Source: Triglochin maritima (lineage: Eukaryota > Streptophyta > Magnoliopsida > Alismatales > Juncaginaceae). From it: a stretch of DNA of 64,000 nt. Position 1 is the first letter of the stretch; each line of letters starts with the position of its first letter. The position numbers and the translations under genes were made by a program. The stretch lies in NCBI GenBank assembly GCA_963682175.1, contig OY821781.1:36407254-36471253 (forward strand), in the 5' to 3' direction. This document shows, one piece after another, positions 43,882-54,900 of this stretch. The notes beneath the pieces were generated by a model. It saw only the letters and a list, made by a program, of their open reading frames with translations. It ran no database searches and was not told the DNA's origin.

Positions 43882-45444
43882 TGGTTGATCGCATTATTTA
43901 AACCGCAAGTGCACGACCGCGTTGAAGCGGTGGCAAATACGGGTCGTCCACTGGGAGGTGTGTCAACGATTGGTTTGTTCGAAGGCGAGAGGTAAAAAGA
44001 AGGAGAGAAAGGTTGGATACACTAAACTACACTAATATGCAAAAAGGAAATGGAAGAAAAGCAAGAAAACAAAACCCCAAAGGGGGTGGAGAAATATTAT
44101 GAACATAAAGAAGTGTGTGTGTGTGTGTTCATTAAGCTCCTCACAACATGTAGTGCATGAAATCATAAAACTACATCCAACTTTGCCTCCACACGAATTA
44201 AGATAAGACTACATCATTAAAACATACAAGACAATAATTGGAATGAAGCTACATGAACTCAAGTATAAAGACTAGACCCTACTATGCCTCCACATGAATT
44301 AAGATAAGACTACATCATTAAAACATGCAAGACATTAGCTAAGGTAAAGGCAACAAGAGCACATACATTACAAATTGTGTTTCCAATATTAACTTCATCC
44401 ATATCCTAACCTTATTATTCCCCATAGAATATGTCCACTAATCAAAGCATAAGCTAAGCTTCATTCAAGAGCATTAGCATATCAAAGATAAGAGTGAAAA
44501 CCCATTAGATGGTTATGGAAATCATATAAAGCTCAAGGGATAAATATAACACACACTTACTACACTACATGATTATATCACATATTTCTCCACCCCCCAA
44601 ATGGGGATGAAACTACTCACATATATTTAAACTAACTACTCTAATAAAATGAAGCATTATACTGAAATGAAACTATACTAATCAAGCAAGAAATATTAAA
44701 GAAGCATAAAACAAAACAAGCAACAAAGCAAACACATAAAAGGAAATCAACTAAGCAAGAATTAACAAGGTAAAGAAAACATCAATTATTAACTCACTCA
44801 AATTACAAGCAGCTCTTCCTCCACCAGAGTTTTGCTTCAAGGTTTCACTCTTAGTAGGGAAGATGCCACCAAAGAGAGAGATGGATACAATGGGAGGTGA
44901 AGAGTTCTATTTATAAGCATGGAAAAAACTAATCCGGGACAATCCCCCGATGTGGGACTAAACGAATACCAGAAATGGACTAAATACACACTAATACGTA
45001 ACCCAGAGAAATCTTAGCGGATTTGGGCCCAAAGTGACCGCCAATTAGCGGTCTTGGACCGCTAATTAGCAGTCTACAGTGTTTTGATTGGTCTGGATTT
45101 TCGTGTGGGCTTTTCCGGAAGGCTTTATTTGTCTTTGATGCATCTACGTCGCTTGTTGGAGCTCCGACCCGAATAGAATTGCCAAAATACTCCCCATGAT
45201 GGTGTGAAGTATTCTTGTTTGCTCATTAGGTCATTCGGTCTTACATTCAGGTCCTTCTCCCTTGCATCTTAGTCCCCAGGTCTCACGATTAAGTCCTTTT
45301 TCCTGCTATTGAGTCCTTTCACGACTCTTCTCTTCAAACCTCTTTATTTCTGAAATTCAAACATAAAACTCGTCACGTAGTCATTTCTTAGGTGTAAGAT
45401 AATGGATATAAGATACAAATATAAGCATGAAATGATATCAATCA
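43882..45444 (-). repeat. Athila-like 5' LTR
   Basis: It is 1563 bp. A TATA box (minus CTTATAAATAG) lies at 44907-44917, and a palindromic motif pair at 45036-45074, about 120 bp upstream of it. Confidence 0.88.
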
Positions 45445-45791
45445 AATAAATCCAGAGTTGGCTTTTCTATCGAAGAATTCAAACGACTAAAGCAAGGTTT
45501 TGGTCATCCAAATGACCCATAATTCTACCCCTACCAACTGTGCCAAGTTTACAATTAATCCATTGACTCAATAAATGGAAATACATGTCTTCTTGAAGCA
45601 TGTTACATTCCTTGAGTCTTTAATTCTTGATCCTCCATGTCTTTGACACCTAACAAGATAAAGATATGCACAATACATGTATATATGATATGCATGGAAT
45701 ATGTTTCACTAGATGGATTGATTGTGCATGAACTAATATTAAGTTTTCAATAGTCATCAAAATAAACATGATTAAAACCTAAAAGCCAACA
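45445..45791 (-). repeat. LTR-C, right half
   Basis: The LTR-C continuation carries further cattgactcaat and gagtctttaattcttgatcc text parallel to LTR-B (gagtcttgatcacctg) and ends aagccaaca like LTR-B. Confidence 0.7.
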
Positions 45792-46778
45792 AGGTCCTAT
45801 GTTAGCTTTTAAATGCGAATAAAATACTCACTCGAGATAAATTCATTAAGAAAGGATAACACCAATCCTAATTCTCCTCTATGAACAAGAAACCATAGAC
45901 CACTTTATTTTAGAACTGCAAAATTGCATCTTGATTTTGGACCACAGTTGCATAATTTGGCCTTAACATCGCACCCTATAATAATTAACAATTTAGGAGT
46001 TTCTAATCGACTCAAATTTTACAAGGACACTTGAAATTGCTCTTTAAATGTTTTTTTCCGGTGCATTTGGTCTGAAAGAAACAACCTGAGTTTTTGGGGA
46101 CATGCAAACTCTGATGTTCATATTATGAATATTTGTTTTCATTACATTGAAAATTGGACAGAATTCCTGGAGGGGGGGGGGGCTCTTCAATAATCCACAT
46201 AAATGTGAGTAAGACATTTATTCGACACAACGTCGACAGAAGCATTTTCAGCAAACCGGCCGGCAAACCACACCACTCTAGACCCGACGCCCCCCGTGGC
46301 GTTGGCTAGATTGGTGGATGGGAAGATTACATACGCTACACTTACTTGTCAGAAATTGAGTTGCAAGACATTAAAAGGTTGACCACAATAGAAGATGAAG
46401 CTCAAGAGAGCCACGAGAGGAAGAGGAGGCAAGACTAATAGAAGTAGAGGAGCATGTTCGTTATTTCAAGACCTTCGACACTCTTCTACTTCAATCGCCA
46501 TCCTCACCGACATACGAGAGTTAGTCCTGTTCGTAGGATTGAAATAAGTTACGCATATTAGATGTTATCTTTTGTAATATATGATATCATATAAAATATT
46601 TGAGCACATGACTCTTGTTCTGAGGAACAATTTTTGTATTTATTTTGAATGTTATGACTTATAAAATCTAAAACTAAACTTTTATTAGTGAAAATCACTC
46701 TTTTATAACAATAAAAATATATGTAAGATAATTAATATCCGAGGGTTTTATTGAAGGAGCCGTGATAGACGGACGCAG
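45792..46778. other. non-coding, no feature recognised
   Basis: AT-rich DNA without a credible ORF. A run of about 11-12 G lies near 46171-46183. A small GC-rich block at 46240-46320 has no recognisable coding content. Confidence 0.6.
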
Positions 46779-47040
46779 GCGTCACGGACGCGCCTTACGT
46801 GGATCTGTACAGCTCAGATATTTTCTTTGAGTCAGCGTCCAGTCAGCGAAATTTCTCTTCGCGCGTTTTGGTCTTTTTAAAAAACGCCGGTTCTTTAAGT
46901 TGAACGATTCATTTCCCAATACACAGATAAGACAGTGTGCAGACCCTAGAACATCGTGCAGTCTCATTATTCGTGCAGAGCCCACACTTATCATAATAAA
47001 ATATTTGTTTTTAAGTTTTACGTTGGATCAACTTAATTTG

Positions 47041-47866
47041 TCTAGCTTACTTTATGTGTGTGTGCAGTTTACGTTATGTGTTTGTCCTGTTTACGTTATG
47101 TGTCTGTCCGGAATAAGTGTATTTGCAGTCCGGAATAAGTGTATTTGTTGTCCGGTTTAAGAATAAAGTGTGTCCAGAAACGAAACATAAAGTTTGTCCG
47201 GAATAAGTGTATTTGCTGTCCGGAATAAGTGTATTTGCAGTCCGGAATAAGTGTATTTGTTGTCCGGTTTAAGAATAAAGTGTGTCCAGAAACGGAACAT
47301 AAAGTTTGTCCGGAATAAGTGTATTTGCTGTCCGGAATCGCAATAAGTGTATTTGTTGTCCGGAATAAGTGTATTTGCAGTTTGGAATAAGTGTAGTTGT
47401 CTAGAATAAGAAGAAAGTGTGTTTAGAAACGGAACAGAAAGTTTGTCCGGAATAAGTGTATTTGCTGTCCGGAATAAGTGTAGTTCATGTCCTGTTTATG
47501 TAGAAAGTTTGTCCTGTTTATGTATAAAGTTTGTCCTGTTTTGTCCTGTTTATGTAGAAAGCTTGTCCTGTTTTGTCCAGTTTATGTAGAAAGTTTGTCC
47601 TGTTTATGTAGAAAATTTGTCCTGTTTTGTCCTGTTTATGTAGAAAGTTTGTCCTGTTTTGTCCTGTTTATATAGAAAGCTTGTCCTGTTTTGTCATGTT
47701 TATGTAGAAAGTTTGTCCTGTTTATGTAGAATGTTTGTCCAGTTTATGTAGAAAGTTTGTACTGTTTATGTACAAAGTTTGTCCTGTTTATGTAGAAAGT
47801 TTGTCTTGTTTATGTAGAATGTTTGTCCAGTTTATGTAGAAAGTTTGTCCTGTTTATGTATATATA
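47041..47866 (+). repeat. minisatellite, about 22-bp units
   Basis: The left half is built from tgtccggaataagtgtattt units with a higher-order block repeated (47170-47280 and 47290-47400). The right half is built from tttgtcctgtttatgtagaa units, more than ten copies. The units share the tgtcc start, so one probably arose from the other. The ORF across it is only repeat translation. Confidence 0.9.
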
Positions 47867-48117
47867 ATGAGAGCACAATGAGATATTGATGGTACATAAT
47901 ATTGATGATAACTATTACACAATAAGATACAATGAGAGCACAAAGACAAACAAACAATACAAGCACAAACACAAACACACAAAAATTACAAAAATAATAT
48001 ATCATCTCCCGGTAAATCACACACAAACAAACAATACAAACACACACAAATTACAAAGATAATATATATTTTCCCAGTAAATCGGAAAGAAGATGTAAGA
48101 CTTAAACATGATCGTCT

Positions 48118-48364
48118 CATTCACGCTGCTTACGTTGTGAAGAACCTTGGGAGTCGACATCAGACGCTTCTTCGACGTAATATCTTACTCGAAATGGTGA
48201 TTTATTACGGAGAGATGTACGACATAAACCGAACAGACGTAAGTCTTCACCACGGAGCGTTGTACCTCTCTCCAGAATAAATCACCATTTCGAGCAAGAT
48301 ATTATTTCGAAGAAGCGTCTGATGCCGACTCCCAGGGTTCTTCACAACGTAAGCAGCGTGAATG
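48118..48364. repeat. 88-bp inverted repeat, plus a third copy
   Basis: The arm 48118-48206 (cattcacgctgcttacgttg ... gatttatt) pairs with 48276-48364 in inverted orientation across a ~70-bp loop. A third, direct copy of the left arm lies at 48524-48612. Copies differ at about ten percent of positions. Confidence 0.85.
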
Positions 48365-48906
48365 GGGCGGTCGATGACACTCTTTCTTTCTTCTTCCTTC
48401 TTTTTCTGTCATGGGCACTCCAACAATGCAACAAAGATGTTGTGGTGCGAAGTCTTCACCACCGGATCGTCATATTCACGATGCTAACGCTGACAAGAAC
48501 ATCAGGAAGTCTTCGCACCGTCCCATTCACCCTGCTTACGTTGTGAAGAATACTGGGAGTCGGCATCAGACGCTTCTTCGACATAATATCTTGCTAGAAA
48601 TGATGATTTATTCTGGAGAGAAAGAATGAAGAAGAAAGAAAGAGTGTCATCATATTTGTATTTGGCTGGAGAGAGAGAACGTGCTGAGTTGAAACGCATT
48701 TAATGTGATTTGAGTGGACATTAGGAAGAAAAAACAAAAAATATTCATGCTTTGGCCACGTAAAGGTTGACATGGATATCCACGTAGAGCGCGTCCGTGA
48801 CTCGCTGATTCATAATTTCAACTTCAAGTTGATTTTTCCAAATTCAACACATTTCTTCCTTTTCCATCTACTTTTCTCTTTCCACGGTGGTTGACATGAA
48901 CAAATC

Positions 48907-51900
48907 ATGAGACCAAACACAGAAATCAGCATCTCCGGTTCCGGACTCCACAGACCCCTCTTATTCCTCCTCCTCCTCCTCCTCCTAGACTTCGCCTCCT
49001 CCTCATTCCACCCCTCCCCTCTCCTCGGCGTCGCCCCACAGGGTCCTCACCTCTCTCCGCCCTCCAATTCCATCCCTATTTTCCTTTGAGAATTTTTTTG
49101 TTTGTTTCGAGAGCTGCAGATGAGGAGTACTACGCGTCGGAAGTGATCGCGTGCAGGGACGGATCGAGGTCGTTCGGGCGGGACCGCCTTAACGACGGCT
49201 TCTGCGACTGCCCGGATGGCACCGATGAGCCGGGTTCGTTCTGATTGCTTATGAGCCATTTTGTTTGTTCGAGTTTGGGTCTTTTTTGCTATTGAGTTTT
49301 TGTTATGTGTATTCGTTCTGTGTTCGTGGCTAGTGAGGGTTTATTTGAGGTCGGCGGGTAAGCTTCGGAGCGTAGGTAGACGATGGTTTTGTCGAGTTTT
49401 ATTAGGGTAGGAGTTTGGCTTGTGAGCTTACTTGCAAGGTATCAATGGTAGTACTTCATCACCAGCTACAATGTTCTTGGGAGCAAGCAAAATTTTCCAA
49501 GAAGGGGCTAAAAATGGATTTTTTTTCGAAATTCAACTCCATAGATTAGTAGGCTTGGATGGGTGCTTCCGCTCTGGTGGCTCGCACTGAAACGACGCCT
49601 TAGATGCCCAGTCGAGCGTGTTTGGGGGGAGGGAAGTATCTTTTCTTCATTCAAGAACCAGAGAACTTAGGTATACTGAGTTAGATAATTCATCGATGGC
49701 TACGGGGGATTGAGCCCCCACAACTCCCGCCTACCACCAGCAATATTATATTGCATATGAATTTTTTTCTTCTACAATTAGTCTAATAAGGTTGGGCAAA
49801 ATTTTTAAGGAGAAATGACCGTTGAGATAAATTTTTGGAAGCGTAATCATTTCATTCCTCTGCTCTAGGTTTGGAAAAGTTAGGAAACAGTTTATGGAGT
49901 AAGTAATCGAAGCTGTAAATTCTAGTGTTGGACACTCCTTTTGACTTGAAAAACCTCAACCAGAGCCAACCCAACTGGTTCAATTCGGGTCAACCTTTGG
50001 TTTTACTTGACCTAACTAAGGATAAAAAGGATAAAAAGGAAAAAGAGAAAAAATGAACTTACTTCTCGAATTCCTACCTTCAAAGATAAGAGGGCAAAAA
50101 TTAGTTTTTCACGGGCTTAATGTTTCTCCTCACCCATTTCAAACACTCTTGGATAGTCCTAGTGATTATGTTTTAATATTTATCCTCTCATTCTCCTACC
50201 TAGGCGAGCGCCTAGGCGTTTGGGCGGTTGTCAAGTTCTTAGCAACCCATTTTTTATTGGGTTTTATGTTTGCATGTCATTTAAAAAAATTATATTTCCG
50301 TTTCTGCAATCACTAGATATTTATTTGTATTAATGCCACTAAAAAATCAAACAAATTCCATTAATGTCACTAAAAACTATACAAATTTCATTAATGTCAT
50401 TCAATTAACTTTTTCCGTTAACACCGTTAAAAATATATACTATTTTAATAGTAATATTTACAATTTCTACCATATATAAATTAATAACTTAGTAATCCAA
50501 ATCTGTCATTTTTATGATTTTCACTGCAAAACACTTAAATTCCAAAAATGAAGACTTTTAATTTTTATAGCGAAGAAACACCAAAACACACAACACTGCC
50601 GTTTGTACTTATGAAAATAAAAATTCTTGATTTTTGGAATTTAAGTGTTTTGCTGTGAAAATTATAAAGGTTTAATTTTGTTTAAGTGTTTTTGAATTTA
50701 ATTTTTCACAGCAAAATATTTTATGATTTTCACAGTAGAACACTTAAATTACAAAAATCAAGAATTTAAACTTCATAGCAAAAAAACACCAAAACACACA
50801 TAACACCACTGTTTGTACTTTGTACTTGTGAAAATTAAAAGACTTGATTTTTAGAATTTAAGTGTTTTGCTATGAAGATCATAAAAAAGACAGATTTGGA
50901 TTACTAAGTTATTAAATTATATAAGGTAGAATTTGTAAATATTACTATTAAAATAATATATATTTTTAACCGTGTTAACGTAACAGTAACGACATTAATG
51001 GAATGACGTTAATGAAATTTGTATAGTTTTTAGTGACATTAATGTAATTTGTATAGTTTTTAATGACATTAATACAAATAGCTATTTAGTTATGGTAGAA
51101 ACGGAATATAGTGTTTTGAAATGATATGCAAGTAAAAAATTCTTTTATATTTATTTAATTTTTTTTGGTTTTAATTAAAAATCAGGAAAAATGCAAATAA
51201 AATATAGAAACAAACCTTACATGCTTGAGTTTCAAAATGATACCTAGATCACCGACCATAGTCTCACTAGGTACCCACCTAAACACTTAATGTAGATGTT
51301 CTCGTCAACTTTTTCATCATCGGTCGGAATGAAGTCTTCATCAACATCCTGGGGAGTTTCAAAACTCCATGCACCTAGATCTCCATAACTATAACGAGTT
51401 ATGTTGATGTCTTCATCTAATCCTAACTTAAGAATGGTGTAGATGAAGACGTCGTGGATCGACGAGCCCGTCTTTGTGAAGATGAAGGTCCTAAGGCAGC
51501 TTCCTCCACCCCAGCCCACGTCAGATCCTCCCCAGCGAAGACCGGATCCTCAATTTCTGCTAATCAAAGATGATCCTCTAAGAGGTCGTAGTCCACACCG
51601 ATAGGATCAAAGAAACCGAGATGTTCTATTCTTGTTTCAAATCTTTGCCGCAACTTTTGGTTGTAATTCACGAAGACCAAATCATTCAACTTTTTCGTCG
51701 CCAATCTGTTTCTTCTCTTCGTGTGCATTTGCTCGAACACACTCTAATTACGCTCGCAACCGAAAGCCAAACACGTTAGGCCAATAACCTTTAGTGTCAG
51801 CCTATGCAATGCCTCGTCCTTCATGTCCGCTCTGTACACACGCCACCAATCAATCAATCTTCTTTTAGTGCGTTGTCTCTTTACAATGTCCTTCTCGAAC

Positions 51901-54900
51901 ATTCATAGTTCAGATGTGTAACGATCCAACAAGCTTGAACACTTGTTTTGACCTTTACGAGTACGAAAAAGGCGGTAAATGATGTCTACGAAGCTTGGCT
52001 GGCATGTGCTCGCTCATGGCTGTGGTTCGTTCATCTACCGGAGTTGAGAAAAAAGTTCCCTGGTTAAGTAGGAATCCAACTGAGTGGTGGAAAACTCATC
52101 ATTCTTCCTTCACCCTATCTATTGTCAATGCAGTCGACGATCTTTTGATAAGGTTTTGGGTCACTCCTAAAGTTTTGGATGATGATTTCCTTGGCCTTTT
52201 TCATTGCATCATAAAGATAATCCATTGTTGGTTTCTTATCGCCGTCCACCAACCTAAAAACATTGACTATTGGTTGTGAAACTTTGAGTGCTTCCACAAC
52301 GTTGGCCTAGAAGCGTTGCTGAAGAATGACTTCGACCACTTGGGTGGAGGTTTCCTTCAACCTCTTGTTCTTCATCCAGGTAGCATTCGGGTAGTTGTAA
52401 TCGACGGAGACAAAAAAGATATGAGTTGTTCCTTCTTGAAATATAGCATCTGCAATGTCAAGAAAGTTGTAGCAAATCGGGTGACCATCTGCCCTAACAA
52501 GTTGCCCTCGATGACTTTTCGCATCCACGGGAGTAATAAGGTATGGTCGTTAAAATGCCTTACGATCCGTCGGCTTAAGGCGATGGTATTCAAAAATAAC
52601 TTGCCGATATCTTCGGATGAGGTTGATGCAGTGTGTGGCGCAAGGAGTCCAGAAAAGATGCTCCATCTTTTGCATCAACATCTTCCTAGCGGCTACGTAC
52701 GCAGTGGCGTTGTCGGTGACAACTTGAACCACGTACTCCTCCCCTACTTCTTCAACAACATTGTCAATTAACTTGAACAAGTTGTTAGCTGTGTGTAACT
52801 TGTTGGATTTCGTCCCTATGCTTGGGTATATATATATTATTTATACACAAGCAAGATCAATTTTCATATTTATTCAATAATTTTGTGTATAGGATTACCT
52901 AAAGCATTTCCATAAAATGTATTCTACATAATAATGAAATGCATAAATTAAATCATACCTAAAAGAATTGTAAAACCCTTTTGGATTGTCGGAAATCGAG
53001 TTGCAGTCGATTTTCCTTTGAAAACTTTCTGTAACTGTTCACCAAATTCTAAACAAGATTAGAATGATTGAAGTTAGCCAATCAAATATAATGCAAAGCT
53101 AGAATCTAGCTAATCACTCATTCTACACCACCAAACATTAGATCTTTCAATGACTAGCACTCAATTAATTAAGAGAGTTTAATGGAGGGATGAAGAAAAA
53201 TATGGAAGAGAAAATCTGTATTATTTTCAAAAGAATAAAGGAGAATTATATTTATAGTCTATTCTCCAAACTACCTTATGTGTAAAACTACCCACATATG
53301 TTCTATGGTAGTTTCTCCTATCCACCAATCATATTTTTACACATCCTCCTATAAATTCCATTGACCAACATGAATCAAAATCCCTCTATTAATCAGCAAC
53401 AATCTCTTATTAATGTGGACAAAACGTGGGTAAACGGTCGACTGAAATACCTAACCGGTCGACCGTTCCGTTATCTTGAAAAGTTTCTGATAATTTCAGT
53501 CGAATCTAATCATGTTGGTCGACCGTTCCCTTACCAAGAAAGTTCCTAATAATTTCGGTCGACCGTGACACAACGGTCGACCGTTCTGAACTTAAAACGT
53601 TACTTAAAAATTCGGTCGATTGGTTCACGGGACGATCAACCTTTTTCTCCTGTTTTTGCCTTCACAAATTTGGATCAATTTCCCATATTATTTTAGCTTT
53701 GGGGTTTTAGCAAATTCATATGTTATAATGTTGCGGATCACATTATATCATGTAATATATTATCATATATAATGTCAACATTATATTCCATAATATATAT
53801 ATACATCTTATATAAATTTATTTCTTATTCTAACCATATCGTTATTACGATATATTAATTTTATCATTTTACCCTATGTATATTATTTCATATCACATGA
53901 AATTTAATACATCTCTATAAAATATAAAATCATATTTTTTATTTTCCAATTTTATGGTGTGACGTATAGCAAGATGTAAGTTATGTTGGCAATGATATAA
54001 AACATTTTATATCACAAACTATAAACAATATCTGACTACACATTATAGTTACCCAAATAACAAAAAAGTTTTGTTCACTAGCACATAACACAATCTACTT
54101 AATAATATGAAATAATATCACTTATGTCTATTCATTGCCTTATGATATTAGGAATATTATACAAAATAGGATGTGTCATTTTTATATTATATTTATTTTT
54201 TCTTGATTTCTTAAACAAATTATAAATATGTAACTATACATAAGTTATATTGTGTACATTATAATTTTTTTATATCAATTGACCCAATAATATCTTCACT
54301 TAAGTTAAGTGTGACAATGACAATTTTTTGACATATAATCTTTTTCCCGCACAATCCATATACAACTAACTAATATCTTTATCATTATGCGTAACGACAG
54401 TTTTTGATAATAATTAAATTATACACTTCTCATGTGAAAAACATATAAGTCTTATATCTTAGGATTCAAATATACAATGAAAACATTAATGATACAATCA
54501 CAATTCCATAATTTTTCATTTATTAGGATTATTAAATATATAAATGAAAATATATTCTCTTTTATATACTCATGTTAAATACTTGTAGAGCAATAATAAC
54601 TTTTAACCAACATGACAATCTTATATTGGTAATAAATGTTCCATGTTAATTACCTCGATTGTGAATTACTTTTGATTTATGTAACATTATCTTTTAGAGT
54701 TGTATGATAAAAGACCAAGAACTTATTCAAGAACTCTTCTAAAAGACGAACACATTAATCAAAGAACAAAATGATCAGACATTCAATTCATAAAAAAACA
54801 TAAAAATAAACTTTTAAAACACATATTCGTTTCACCCGCATCAACTGAACATAAAAGCATTTTTCCTATCGGACAATTCATTAAAAAGTTTGTTAAACTT

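Larger units (their letters stand above)
27612..45444 (-). mobile_element. Athila-like Ty3 retrotransposon, full structure, one nested element
   Basis: Minus-strand order is 5' LTR (43882-45444), PBS complementary to tRNA-Asp, leader with repeats, gag, protease, RT, RNase H, integrase, a long 3' non-coding region, PPT and 3' LTR (27612-29174). The RT/RNase H text and the tRNA-Asp PBS fit the Athila lineage. Gag to the integrase N-terminus stays in one frame, broken only by stops. A 6.4-kb element is inserted between the RNase H end and the integrase core. I could not read a perfect target-site duplication in LTR-C. Confidence 0.88.
46779..48805. mobile_element. probable terminal-inverted-repeat element upstream of the host gene
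   Basis: gtcacggacgcgccttacgt at 46781-46800 has an inverted partner acgtagagcgcgtccgtgac at 48782-48801. Arms are about 26 bp and differ at a few positions. Between them lie a minisatellite and three copies of an 88-bp block. There is no transposase and I could not confirm a target-site duplication, so the class is open. Its right end is about 100 bp from the start codon of the PRKCSH-like gene. Confidence 0.5.

Noticed and set aside
47487..47675. ORF of Cys/Leu/Val repeats (MSCLCRKFVLF...)
   Set aside because: Translation of a minisatellite.
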